Part shown: in pieces, positions 1 to 8,682 of the stretch
Layout of the letters: each line of letters opens with the position of its first letter
Position numbering within the stretch: position 1 is the stretch's first letter
Source: Alcaligenaceae bacterium
GTDB taxonomy: Bacteria; Pseudomonadota; Gammaproteobacteria; Burkholderiales; Burkholderiaceae_B
DNA: 64,000 nucleotides
Assembly: GCA_947380655.1 (NCBI GenBank)
Contig: CANCRX010000002.1
Coordinates: 1-64,000, forward strand
Direction of reading: 5' to 3'
Program-made: the position numbers and the translations under genes
The notes under the pieces: model-generated
The model's input: the letters and a program-made list of their open reading frames with translations, nothing else
Database searches by the model: none
Told to the model about the DNA's origin: nothing

Positions 1-19
1 AACAAAAGGAAGTTTTGTA

Positions 20-820
20 ATGAGTGCTTTTCTCTATTCGTTGTCAGACCCAACCATCGTTATTTTGTTTGCCTGTTTCGGCGCATTAGCCATGCTGGCA
101 TTTGCTGGCATCAAAAAATCAATCCCTTTTTTCAATAAGCCCAGAACGGCTGATGAAATTAAAAAGGCCGATGATTTTCTGATCGCAACGCGTGCAACTG
201 TCATTGCGATGTGCAGTTTGGTATTGGCATTTTCGATGGTAACAGTCATCAGTAATTACAACAAAGCTGAAGCTGCTGCTGCAGCAGAAGCCTCGCTGAT
301 CAATAACATGGATCGCATGATGGCTCGCTATGGCGACCCCTCGGTTGCAGCACTGAGGACCAGTCTGATGGCTTACACCCGTTCGATTGTTGAAGACGAA
401 TGGCCCTTGCTCAGTCAGGGAAAAGGCAGCGAAAAAACCCGTGAACTCTTTGTTCCAATTTCAAAAGGCGTGATTGCCATTCAACCTGGAGCAGGTCGTC
501 AGTCCGTGATTTATACCGAGATGGTCAAGAAGGCAGATGATATCGCCGAGGCGCGTGAAGCGCGTCTGGAGAGCACCTCGACCTCACTTGCCGATATTTT
601 CTGGTTAATGGTCGGGCTGACATTTAGTGCCATGATCATTCTGGCTTTCTATGTCGAGCTCAATCCTATGCGAATTTTTGGCTTTGCTGTGCAAATGGCT
701 GCATTTTCTGCATTATTGTCTGTAGTCTTTATTTTTGATCAGCCCTTCAATGGCCAGACTTCAGTCAGTACCAAAGCATTCACTAAAACAATCAGTGCGA
801 TGCAGGGCAGGTCACAGTAA
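20..820 (+). CDS. DUF4239-like (bestrophin-like) membrane protein
   Basis: A 266-residue inner-membrane protein. Two hydrophobic segments lie near the N-terminus (about residues 10-31 and 58-78) and two near the C-terminus (about 190-215 and 220-240). Between them is a soluble, charged loop of about 100 residues. This two-plus-two layout resembles the DUF4239 family, whose function is unknown. The ATG has a good Shine-Dalgarno sequence (AAGGAAG) eight bases upstream. It stands alone and converges on folB across a shared terminator. The family call is from topology only, so it is tentative. Confidence 0.6.
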   Translation: MSAFLYSLSDPTIVILFACFGALAMLAFAGIKKSIPFFNKPRTADEIKKADDFLIATRATVIAMCSLVLAFSMVTVISNYNKAEAAAAAEASLINNMDRMMARYGDPSVAALRTSLMAYTRSIVEDEWPLLSQGKGSEKTRELFVPISKGVIAIQPGAGRQSVIYTEMVKKADDIAEAREARLESTSTSLADIFWLMVGLTFSAMIILAFYVELNPMRIFGFAVQMAAFSALLSVVFIFDQPFNGQTSVSTKAFTKTISAMQGRSQ

Positions 821-876
821 CTCAGTATGAGCGCCATATTGCAGACAGCCGTTTTATACGGCTTTTGCAATCGAGT

Positions 877-906
877 GAAAAAAACGCGGCATGCCGCGTT
901 TTTTAT
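877..906. terminator. Bidirectional intrinsic terminator
   Basis: A perfect palindrome CGCGGCATGCCGCG (885-898) is flanked by A-tracts on the left and T-tracts on the right. It can end transcription of the plus-strand membrane-protein gene and of the minus-strand folB operon. It sits directly against the folB stop codon. A smaller hairpin (AGCCG/CGGCT, 847-863) lies just before it. Confidence 0.8.
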
Positions 907-1295
907 TTTGTCTGAAATACCTCTACACCCACACCTTCGCAATCAGGGTAGACATCTGGTTTTTCTGTTGAGACGCGGGTGGCCTGAACCAGAGGATGAG
1001 CAAGCATGCGTTTGACGATCTCATCGCATAAGGTCTCTTGCAGATGGATATGACCATCTGCAATGATGTCCGCAATGGTCTGACGCATGAAGTCATAGTC
1101 GACGACTTCGCTTAATTCATCGTGGCTAGGGGTATTGAGCTCAAGCGGAACATAAAGATCCACATTAACGATGACACGTTGCTCGCCCTTTTTTTCAAAA
1201 TCGTGGACGCCAATATTCATGCTGATTTCAAAATCTTTGAGAAACAGACGGCGGCAATTGGCTAGGGCTGCGGTAGGCATTGTTTGGAAGGTCAT
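903..1295 (-). CDS. folB: Dihydroneopterin aldolase family protein (FolB)
   Basis: A 130-residue FolB/FolX-type protein. In folate synthesis the enzyme splits 7,8-dihydroneopterin into 6-hydroxymethyl-dihydropterin and glycolaldehyde in the cytoplasm. Family marks visible are the N-terminal GVHDFEKKG segment holding the catalytic-type Glu, and the C-terminal EKPDVYPDCEGVGV segment with the conserved Lys-Pro. Length is close to the usual 118-125, with a short N-terminal addition. It lies 8 bp downstream of a pteridine-reductase-type SDR, and that pairing supports a pterin role. It is the last gene of a seven-gene operon. Aldolase and epimerase (FolX) activities cannot be told apart here. Confidence 0.85.
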   Translation of the reverse strand: MTFQTMPTAALANCRRLFLKDFEISMNIGVHDFEKKGEQRVIVNVDLYVPLELNTPSHDELSEVVDYDFMRQTIADIIADGHIHLQETLCDEIVKRMLAHPLVQATRVSTEKPDVYPDCEGVGVEVFQTK

Positions 1296-1303
1296 CAGGT
1301 ATT

Positions 1304-2083
1304 CTAAGAAGTCAGGAACATGACATCACGTCCCGAGGGTTGAAGGTGTTGACCGCCATCGACATAAAGCGTTGTGCCGGTCACAGCATGAGCACTCGCC
1401 AGGTATACAACAGCACGGCCGATGTCTGCAGGGCTAGAAGAGTAACCTAAAGGCGTCATTGTATGGGCTTGCTTGAAACTATCCGCTGTCTGATCGCCTG
1501 ATACGAGCGTGATACCGGGCGCGAGCCCTACGACCCTGACTTGTGGTGCAAGAGCTTGTGCAAGTAAAACGGTGGCATGATCGAGCGCGGCTTTAGATAG
1601 GGTGTAACTTAAAAAGTCCGGGTTGGGGTTGGAAAGCTTTTGATCGAGCAGATTGATCACCACCGCAGGATGAAGGAATGTTTTTCCCGACTCAACTCTA
1701 AAGCGGTGCAAATCACGCGAAAGGGCTATCGGCGCACCGACATTGATATGCATATGTGCGTCGAGTTGTTGTTGTGTAAAAGTCTGTGCGGTATCGTAAT
1801 CAAATAGTGATGCATTATTGACAATACAGTCTGGCAGCCCTAACGAGTGGATGCAGCGATTAATCAGGGTGCTTGTATCTGCCTGAATCGCTAGATTGGC
1901 ATGAAGCGCGACGGCACGACGCCCCAGTTGCTCGATTAGTCTGACTGTTTCTAATGCTTGTTCTTCTGAATTTCCATAGTGAATAATTAAATCCCACCCT
2001 GCCTGAGCCAAATTCAGGGCGATTTCACGCCCGAGCCGCTTGGCTGCGCCGGTGACAAGTGCGATTTTCGTATCAATGGTCAT
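1304..2083 (-). CDS. Pteridine reductase-type SDR (FolM/PTR1-like)
   Basis: A 259-residue short-chain dehydrogenase. The nucleotide-binding motif is TGAAKRLGR, the TGxxxRxG variant typical of NADPH-dependent pteridine reductases and FolM rather than the usual TGxxxGxG. The catalytic YTLSK (YxxxK) is present, and the Asn of the NNAS motif precedes it. The end carries the usual SDR tail with TLYVDGGQHL. Known relatives reduce dihydrobiopterin, dihydromonapterin or dihydrofolate. It sits 8 bp ahead of folB and 10 bp after the Sel1 gene. The pterin role rests on the Arg motif plus the folB neighbour; the exact substrate is open. Confidence 0.8.
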   Translation of the reverse strand: MTIDTKIALVTGAAKRLGREIALNLAQAGWDLIIHYGNSEEQALETVRLIEQLGRRAVALHANLAIQADTSTLINRCIHSLGLPDCIVNNASLFDYDTAQTFTQQQLDAHMHINVGAPIALSRDLHRFRVESGKTFLHPAVVINLLDQKLSNPNPDFLSYTLSKAALDHATVLLAQALAPQVRVVGLAPGITLVSGDQTADSFKQAHTMTPLGYSSSPADIGRAVVYLASAHAVTGTTLYVDGGQHLQPSGRDVMFLTS

Positions 2084-2093
2084 ATTTTTGATT

Positions 2094-2819
2094 TTAACGT
2101 GTCAGGCCACTGCATGACTGATAGTTTTGTTTGATGCACTGACTGGACATTTGTTTTGCTGATTTCAATTCTGATGGGGTGAGCGCTTGCGCGGCTTTCA
2201 AGGCGGTTTGAATCGTGGAGTTGTCGCCAAGACCCTGGGCAATATCGATCCACATAAAGCCAAGGACACGATCTGCAGGACCCGAGCGCCCTTGCATGAG
2301 TAATAGGCCCAACTGCAATTGTGCCTGTGGGTCACCTTGCGCAGCCGCCAACCCAAACCAATAGCTTGCTTTGAGGGGGTCAGGCGCTGCACCTTGCAGA
2401 CCTTTTAGTTCCATTTGACCCATTTGGTACTGCGCACTCGGATGCCCATTTGAGGCCGCCAGTCTGTACCATTTGATTGCTTCGCTCAGATTGCCGCTCG
2501 CACCAACATTTTTTTCTAAGAGGGCAGCCAGGAGATATTGAGCACTTGCGTTGTTGTTCGCCGCTGCCTGACGAAACCAGAACAGCGCGAGATGTTCACT
2601 TTTAGTGACTCCCTGACCATTTTGATACATCACGCCCAGTGCCTGTTGTGCGAGCGCATTTCCCTCGGTTGCAAGTTTATTCAGTGTTTCAAAGGCCTTT
2701 GAATATTCGCCCGCATCGTAAAACTCTAAACCTTGCGCAACCGTTGGTGGTTTAGTTGCGCAAGCAAATAGGGTGACTAAGCATGCTGCGATAAGGGTGA
2801 GCCTCAGGAATCGAGTCAT
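2094..2819 (-). CDS. Sel1-repeat lipoprotein
   Basis: A 241-residue exported protein. The N-terminus is a lipoprotein signal peptide ending in a lipobox-like LFAC at about residues 16-19, so it should be lipid-anchored in the envelope. The rest is about four Sel1-like repeats of 36 residues (for example ALGVMYQNGQGVTKSEHLAL and WYRLAASNGHPSAQYQMG). Such solenoids mediate protein contacts. The start overlaps the stop of the upstream hydrolase gene by 4 bp (ATGA), which implies translational coupling. Partner and function are unknown. Confidence 0.75.
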   Translation of the reverse strand: MTRFLRLTLIAACLVTLFACATKPPTVAQGLEFYDAGEYSKAFETLNKLATEGNALAQQALGVMYQNGQGVTKSEHLALFWFRQAAANNNASAQYLLAALLEKNVGASGNLSEAIKWYRLAASNGHPSAQYQMGQMELKGLQGAAPDPLKASYWFGLAAAQGDPQAQLQLGLLLMQGRSGPADRVLGFMWIDIAQGLGDNSTIQTALKAAQALTPSELKSAKQMSSQCIKQNYQSCSGLTR

Positions 2820-3619
2820 ACGATCTTGATCGTGAGGTCAGGTAGTTGATCGAGTTTGCATAATACGACATCCCCTTTGACCACTGGGCCTACATTTTCA
2901 GGCGTACCGGAAAAAATGATATCGCCTGCAAATAACTCGTTTGCCTCGGAAAGTTTTGAAATCTGCTCAGCGACAGACCAAATCATTTGGTCGAGAGTCG
3001 CTTTTTGTTTGACAACACCATTCACACTGAGGGAAATACTTTCTTTGGAAAAGTTTTTGAGACTAGCCGTTCGATAGATCGGTCCGATTGGCGCTGAATG
3101 ATCAAAGGATTTTCCAATTTCCCAGGGTTTTTTCTGATCTCCCAGCGCACGCTGTAAATCCCGACGCGTCATATCCAGCCCCAAGGCATAGCCATACACG
3201 TGGTCCAGTGCGCGTTCAATACTGATATTTTTCCCGCCCGATTTCAACGCGGCAACGAGCTCGACTTCGTAATGGTAGTTTTTGGTGAGTGAGGGATATG
3301 GATGATCCTCAAGCTTACCGGGGGCAACGTATTGAATGGCATCGGTTGGCTTTTGGAAGAAAAAGGGAGGTTCGCGAGTTGGGTCTGATCCCATCTCTCG
3401 TGCGTGCGCAGCATAGTTGCGGCCAATACAATAAATACGACGCACGGGGAACATTTCCTTGCTCCCGGCAATCGGAATCAAGACCGGATCGACCTTGAAA
3501 GGTGTTTGGGTGATTGCTTGTTGAGCGTGTGTTTCGCTGATTCCTGCACTAGCAGAACCTGCACCAGCTAAAGCAGCAATACCCATTTTGAAGGTTTCAC
3601 GGCGCGATATTGTTTTCAT
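2816..3619 (-). CDS. FAH-family hydrolase (fumarylpyruvate hydrolase-like) with Tat-like leader
   Basis: A 267-residue fumarylacetoacetate hydrolase superfamily protein. These enzymes cleave C-C bonds in ring-cleavage products of aromatic breakdown using Mg2+. The metal-binding YEVEL (ExE type) and the following LGLDMTRRDLQ, plus the family signature IYCIGRNYAAHA and FSGTPENVGPV near the C-terminus, are all present. The N-terminus is unusual: SRRETFKMGIAALAGAG followed by small residues to AQQA looks like a twin-arginine export signal, whereas family members are normally cytoplasmic. The gene lies 11 bp after the amidase gene. Superfamily is secure; substrate and location are inferred. Confidence 0.8.
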   Translation of the reverse strand: MKTISRRETFKMGIAALAGAGSASAGISETHAQQAITQTPFKVDPVLIPIAGSKEMFPVRRIYCIGRNYAAHAREMGSDPTREPPFFFQKPTDAIQYVAPGKLEDHPYPSLTKNYHYEVELVAALKSGGKNISIERALDHVYGYALGLDMTRRDLQRALGDQKKPWEIGKSFDHSAPIGPIYRTASLKNFSKESISLSVNGVVKQKATLDQMIWSVAEQISKLSEANELFAGDIIFSGTPENVGPVVKGDVVLCKLDQLPDLTIKIV

Positions 3620-3630
3620 GGTGATCTCTT

Positions 3631-5118
3631 TTAATGACTGAACGTATCGTTCAGTAATGGACTTTGAATACGACTGTATTGGCTGACCAGGTCATAGCCA
3701 TGTCCCATCTGCAACACAGCAAAATCAGCTTGCTGTGGACCAATGATTTGCATACCAACCGGAAGACCTTGCACGTTAAAACCTGCAGGGACTGACAGAG
3801 TTGGTAAACCCGCCATAGTTACGGGTACAACGGCCTCCATCCAGCGATGGTAAGTGTCCATTTTCTTTCCCGCAATCTCCTGTGGCCAGTGCGTCTCAGC
3901 GATAAAGGGAAACACTTGTGTCGTTGGCATTACCAGGAAATCATATTGTTGAAACAGGCGATTGAGTTCCAGATACCAGGCCGTACGAACTTTAGCGGCA
4001 CTGAATACTTCGGGGCCGGTCAATTTAAGTCCCTGCTCGATTTCCCAGACGGCTTCAGGTTTGAGCAGTGGGCGTTTTTCAGCAGAATGGTAATGCTGAG
4101 CATTGCCACCGGCAAAGGTAAAGCTGCGCAGAGTGACCCAGGCCTGAAAGAGTTGCTCCACATCAAAATTCGGCATGACTGCCTCGACACTGCAACCTAT
4201 TGTTTTGAAATGTTCCAGCGATTGTTCACAGATATCGAGCATGCCTGCTTCCATCGGCAAATGACCACCCAGATTACCCAGCCAGCCGATACGTTTGCCT
4301 TTTAGTTCCGTTTCAAGTGGTTGGTTAAATTTCCTAGGATCGTCCTGACGACGTGTCATGGGAAGTCGTGAGTCAAACCCCGCCTGGACCGATAGGAGCA
4401 TCGCCAGGTCAGGGATATTGCGTGCCATAGGACCCGTCACACTAAACTGTTGAAAAAATACTTCTTCACCAGGGCCATGCGGGACGCAACCAGGGGAGGT
4501 GCGGAAACCAAAAACATTGTTATAGGCTGCAGGTGTGCGCAGTGAGCCCATCATGTCTGAGCCATCGGCGACTGGCAACATCCGCAAGGCCAGTGATACA
4601 CCTGCACCGCCGCTGCTACCACCTGCTGAGCGGGTCGGATCGAACGCATTACGCGTGATGCCATAGACATTGTTATAGGTATGGCCACCCAGTCCAAATT
4701 CAGGGGAGTTAGTACGCCCGATAAAAATTGCACCGCTTGCACGCACATTGGCATTGGCTGCGGAGTCTACTTTGGTCACCTGGCCTTTAAAGATGGGTGA
4801 ACCATTGGTGGTCACCATATTTACGACCGGTGCGATATCTTTCGGTGCCTGTGGGAAACCATGCAGGGGCCCCATACTTTGACCGCGCGCTAGTTGAGCG
4901 TCTCGCTCACGTGCGAGATCTCGCAACGACTCTATTTCTGGTCTTGCAACAATCGCATTGACGATTGGATTCAGTTTGTCGATGTGTTCATGAAATGCAT
5001 CAAGGACCTCAAGGCAGGAAATTTCACGGGAGTGGATGCGGCGCGACAGGCTGCAAGCATCCATCGCAACGATTGGATGCGTTGAATTAAAGTCAGTAAC
5101 AGGAGTTTGTGAAGACAT
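3631..5118 (-). CDS. Amidase (amidase-signature family)
   Basis: A 495-residue cytoplasmic amidase-signature enzyme that hydrolyses an amide or related C-N bond. The Ser-cisSer-Lys triad is recognisable: Lys in GFPQAPKDIAP, the cis-Ser in GGSSGGAGVSLALRM, and the nucleophilic Ser in the following DGSDMMGSLRTPAAYN. The C-terminal half has the usual VMPTTQVFPF and LSVPAGFNVQGLPVGMQIIG segments. Length is normal for the family. It is 29 bp after the MFS gene and 11 bp before the FAH hydrolase gene, so it probably processes an imported amide. The substrate cannot be read from sequence. Confidence 0.88.
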   Translation of the reverse strand: MSSQTPVTDFNSTHPIVAMDACSLSRRIHSREISCLEVLDAFHEHIDKLNPIVNAIVARPEIESLRDLARERDAQLARGQSMGPLHGFPQAPKDIAPVVNMVTTNGSPIFKGQVTKVDSAANANVRASGAIFIGRTNSPEFGLGGHTYNNVYGITRNAFDPTRSAGGSSGGAGVSLALRMLPVADGSDMMGSLRTPAAYNNVFGFRTSPGCVPHGPGEEVFFQQFSVTGPMARNIPDLAMLLSVQAGFDSRLPMTRRQDDPRKFNQPLETELKGKRIGWLGNLGGHLPMEAGMLDICEQSLEHFKTIGCSVEAVMPNFDVEQLFQAWVTLRSFTFAGGNAQHYHSAEKRPLLKPEAVWEIEQGLKLTGPEVFSAAKVRTAWYLELNRLFQQYDFLVMPTTQVFPFIAETHWPQEIAGKKMDTYHRWMEAVVPVTMAGLPTLSVPAGFNVQGLPVGMQIIGPQQADFAVLQMGHGYDLVSQYSRIQSPLLNDTFSH

Positions 5119-5147
5119 GAATCAATGATCCTTGAGGATTTATTGTA

Positions 5148-6377
5148 TTAATGATTTTTGCTTGCGCGTGTTCGACTGACGCGATCAGCAGACCAGAAAG
5201 AAATCGCTAATAACAGCGATGACCAGACGATGGCTTCGATGACGATATGGTAGGACTGGTCGATCGCCCAGAGCCACGCAGCGACGACAGGTCCGATTGC
5301 ACGAGCGATCGTCACAGGAATCGTCAGTAGTCCATTCAGGGCGCCATAAGCATGCTGACTGAGCATTTCAGGTACTACCTGGCTTCTCACGATGGTGAAC
5401 ACGCCATTTGTTAAACCATAGACACCAAACACTGTCGCGAGTAACCAGAATGATTCAGTGTCAGTGAGCAGCAAGCTGAAGACAAAGGGAAAAATACCAA
5501 CCAGCACAGAGCCTAGTACGCGCATCGACAGGCTAGGTGTAAATCTGCTGACCAGCAGTCTACCTAATACCTGAGTAGGGCCGATCACTGCAATGATTTG
5601 TACAACTTCGCTGGTCGTAATGTCTTTTTCTTGAAGCAGGGGATACATGTGAAAGGTAAAGGTCGACATCATGGCTGCATAGATCGTCAGCGCGATCAGA
5701 AGCAACCAGAATACTGGACCACGCAAGGCTTCATGCACGATATTTTTATCGCGTGCATTGTTAGCGGCTCTGGCGCTGGCAAGTGAGCTATGCACGACAT
5801 CAAGTTGAGGGCGAACAAAATGTAAGTAACCTGCAGCACAAATAAGATTGACGGCAGCCAGCGCCCATAGAGAAGTGCGCCAGCCCCAGCCATCGAGCAA
5901 AAACTGTTCGAACGGGATGAATACCGTGCTCGCAAAACCACCCCATAACGTAATGCTGGTGATCCCTGAGCGTGATTTAAGCGGTCCAACGCGTCGGGCC
6001 AGTATGGCAAACGCTGGTTCATAGAGAATGGCAGCTTGCAAGGCACCGATTCCAGCTGCGAGGATATAGAAGTTAGTCAAAGACTGTGTAAACGACCAGA
6101 GCACCATCAGTAATGCGGTCAGCGCTGAGGCGGTGGCCATGACATGCCGCCCATAGCCCCGATCAATCGCGACACCAACCGGATAAGTCAGCGCGGCAGA
6201 AATCAGTAAGCCGAGCGTTAAGGCACCATAGAGATCTGATTTGGACCATCCCAGATCACTTTGCATGGCCAGAGCAAGCATGGGGAAAGCGTAATAAAAC
6301 GCTCCCCATGAGCAAACTTGCCCGATCCCCAGAAAGTGGGTGAGTGCTCTCGGATTGTCTTGTGTCAGCATCCTCAA
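5148..6377 (-). CDS. MFS transporter
   Basis: A 409-residue major facilitator with about 12 hydrophobic helices and a longer polar loop near residues 190-215 that separates the two six-helix halves. The loop between helices 2 and 3 (GVAIDRGYGRHVM) is a variant of the MFS motif A. Start and stop place it inside the catabolic operon: its ATG overlaps the stop of the CoA-ligase gene by 4 bp and the amidase follows after 29 bp. The likely job is uptake of the compound handled by the amidase and CoA ligase. Direction and substrate are unknown. Confidence 0.85.
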   Translation of the reverse strand: MRMLTQDNPRALTHFLGIGQVCSWGAFYYAFPMLALAMQSDLGWSKSDLYGALTLGLLISAALTYPVGVAIDRGYGRHVMATASALTALLMVLWSFTQSLTNFYILAAGIGALQAAILYEPAFAILARRVGPLKSRSGITSITLWGGFASTVFIPFEQFLLDGWGWRTSLWALAAVNLICAAGYLHFVRPQLDVVHSSLASARAANNARDKNIVHEALRGPVFWLLLIALTIYAAMMSTFTFHMYPLLQEKDITTSEVVQIIAVIGPTQVLGRLLVSRFTPSLSMRVLGSVLVGIFPFVFSLLLTDTESFWLLATVFGVYGLTNGVFTIVRSQVVPEMLSQHAYGALNGLLTIPVTIARAIGPVVAAWLWAIDQSYHIVIEAIVWSSLLLAISFWSADRVSRTRASKNH

Positions 6378-8545
6378 TCCACCAGGCGAATCAGCCCATC
6401 GACTGCGATCACGCCATGCTCCTGAATAAACAACGGATTGATTTCAGCCTCGCGCACGTCCACCTCAGTCATCGCTGCAAGACTTGAAAAATTAACGATT
6501 GCCTGGGCAAGCGCCTCACAGTCTCCCTTGGGTAAGCCTCTGAAACCTGTGATCAGTTTAGTAATACGAACTTCTTGAATCATTTCATGCGCCTGTGCCA
6601 AGGTTACAGGGGCGAGTCTGATTGAAAAATCAGGTGAAATTTCTGCTGTGATGCCACCTGCACCGAGGATGACCGTCGGGCCGACTAATGGATCATTCCG
6701 ATAGCCAAGGATCAGTTCGAGTAAACGGTCTTGCATTTGCTGGATGAGCAAACCGTCAATACGCGCTGTGGGTGAGTAGTTTTTGACGCTAGTACGAATT
6801 TCCTGCACTGCTTGAGCTAATGCCGCATCATCCTTTATACCGATTTTGACTCCGCCTGCTTCGGTTTTATGGGGCACGTCGCGTGAGGAAATTTTCACTA
6901 CGACCGGATAGCTAAGCTGGTGTGCCGGCTGATCCATTGCTACGAGCTGCGATGCAGAGACTGATATACCGAGTTTGGAAAATACCGTACTGGCTTCGTG
7001 CTCAGTCAGCAGCCCGTTGCGAGGCAGTGCAGTGGGCCATCCAATAGGCTTGAGTTGTTCAGGGGCAGCGCCGCGGTTTTCAAAAAATACCGCTAACGCA
7101 TCTGCACAAGACTCTGGCGTTCTGAATGCGGCAACCCCCGCTTTTTTTAGTAATCCGAGCGAAGTGGAGGCTTCCGGTGCGAGGAATACTGCTAGGGGTT
7201 TGGAATCGATTTTGTTAGCTTCCACCAGAGGTTTGACTGCAAGCTCTGGATGAAATTGTGCTGAAGATCCCACTACGCTCAGAATGGCATCGCACCAGTC
7301 TGCTTGCATGAGTTGCTCGAGTAGATCTTTGTATTGCACACTCGTTGCGGCAAGTGTCAGATCAATAATAGACGTTTCGCGAATCTTCATGCCACGCGCA
7401 GCCATGTGGGCAATAAAGGAGGGAGGTGGTGCTACGGCAACCATGCCAAGTAAGCCAAGGTTGTCAACAACAGTCGCCGCTCCTCCACCTGTTGTGGTGA
7501 TGACTGCCACGCGCGCTGGAGTCGGGTGCGCAGGTGTCTGGCCTAAATATTTTTGTGCGAGAGGGGCAAGCTCAAAAAGTGTTTCGAGATTGCGCACACG
7601 CATCACACCATGCGCACGCAAAAACGCATCCACCGCAACATCATTGCCAGCCAGCGCTCCCGTATGGGATTGTGCGAGTGAGTCGCCTTGCTCTGAACGC
7701 CCAATTTTGTAGGCAATAACGGGTTTGTTTTTTGCACGTGCCCGTTCAAGCGCCTGCCCCAGTTGAGCTGAGTCGCGGATGGTTTCTAAAAACAGCAGGA
7801 TGACTTTTGTATGCTCGTCGTCTACTAACGCATCAATGACTTCGCCAACGGTGACATCTGCCTCGTTGCCAACTGAAACCGACTTGGCAAATCCAAATCC
7901 TCGCGCGTTGGCCCGGGCGATCAAAGATCCCATCATTGAGCCACTTTGGGAGACGAGACTGAGTTCACCCGCGATCAGGGTCTCTGCCTCAAAAGCTGCA
8001 TTGACAGAAATGATCATGCCACTATGCAAGTCCGCCACGCCAATACTGTTGGGGCCAATAATGCGTAAACCAAGTTCTTTTGCCTGTGTGATCAACGCGT
8101 CTTGAACGGCCATCCCCTGCGGTCCCGTTTCTCCAAACCCATCGGAATAGATCGTCACGACTTTTGCGCCAGCCCGCGCCATCGGCTCAAGTAAAGGGAT
8201 CACGAGTTCACTAGCCACCATCACAAAGGCATGATCGATCGGACCCGGAAGATCAGATAAATCCGCATAGGCTGGTTCGCCCATGATTTCTGTCTGTGTG
8301 CGGTTGATTGGATAGATTTTTCCGTTAAAACCATGTTTTCGCATAAACCTCATAGGGCGTGCAGTATTTTTTTGCAAATTACCCGAGGCACCAACAAGCG
8401 CAATGGCGCGAGGTGAAAAGAGGGCTTGTGCGAATTCTTCTTTAGTCAAAGGCACGGCTAAGGGTCTCCAAGTGCTAATTTTTATCTCAATCCGAGAGAA
8501 TAATGGCATTTTGGACACGTTCTGTGTTGATTCTGCGGGTCTCAT
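6374..8545 (-). CDS. Acetate-CoA ligase (ADP-forming)-type acyl-CoA synthetase
   Basis: A fused ADP-forming acyl-CoA synthetase of up to 723 residues. The N-terminal CoA-binding domain (FSPRAIALVGASGN, about residues 46-59) is followed by succinyl-CoA-ligase-like domains with IIGPNSIGV and the phosphohistidine-type SHTGALAG, then a C-terminal ATP-grasp domain (VVVKISSRDVPHKTEAGGV). Such enzymes join an acid to CoA with ATP, or make ATP from the thioester. The start is uncertain: the ATG at 8545 has no ribosome site. A GTG at 8455 has GGAG ten bases upstream and would give a more standard N-terminus. First gene of the seven-gene operon. Confidence 0.85.
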   Translation of the reverse strand: MRPAESTQNVSKMPLFSRIEIKISTWRPLAVPLTKEEFAQALFSPRAIALVGASGNLQKNTARPMRFMRKHGFNGKIYPINRTQTEIMGEPAYADLSDLPGPIDHAFVMVASELVIPLLEPMARAGAKVVTIYSDGFGETGPQGMAVQDALITQAKELGLRIIGPNSIGVADLHSGMIISVNAAFEAETLIAGELSLVSQSGSMMGSLIARANARGFGFAKSVSVGNEADVTVGEVIDALVDDEHTKVILLFLETIRDSAQLGQALERARAKNKPVIAYKIGRSEQGDSLAQSHTGALAGNDVAVDAFLRAHGVMRVRNLETLFELAPLAQKYLGQTPAHPTPARVAVITTTGGGAATVVDNLGLLGMVAVAPPPSFIAHMAARGMKIRETSIIDLTLAATSVQYKDLLEQLMQADWCDAILSVVGSSAQFHPELAVKPLVEANKIDSKPLAVFLAPEASTSLGLLKKAGVAAFRTPESCADALAVFFENRGAAPEQLKPIGWPTALPRNGLLTEHEASTVFSKLGISVSASQLVAMDQPAHQLSYPVVVKISSRDVPHKTEAGGVKIGIKDDAALAQAVQEIRTSVKNYSPTARIDGLLIQQMQDRLLELILGYRNDPLVGPTVILGAGGITAEISPDFSIRLAPVTLAQAHEMIQEVRITKLITGFRGLPKGDCEALAQAIVNFSSLAAMTEVDVREAEINPLFIQEHGVIAVDGLIRLVD

Positions 8546-8648
8546 TACAAATTAACGATGCAGAACATACTCTGTTTAGCTTAAGATCAACGGATAGACA
8601 CCACGGAAATAATTTTATGTGGTTGATTTGTATATTAAAATTTAAAAA

Positions 8649-8662
8649 ACCCGTTGACGGGT
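8649..8662 (+). promoter_or_regulatory. Inverted repeat ahead of the binding-protein gene
   Basis: ACCCGT-TG-ACGGGT is a perfect 6-bp inverted repeat ending about 10 bases before the Shine-Dalgarno (CGGAGA, near 8671-8676). It lies in the divergent gap, so it could be a regulator site or a small leader hairpin. No protein is assigned to it. Confidence 0.3.
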
Positions 8663-8682
8663 ATCCATTACGGAGACAAAAA

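Noticed and set aside
4551..4754. Changed GGS to MMGS in the amidase signature
   Set aside because: DGSDMMGS looked like a broken signature, but the nucleophile Ser and flanking RTPAA are intact and this variant is known among amidase-signature enzymes, so no loss of function is implied.
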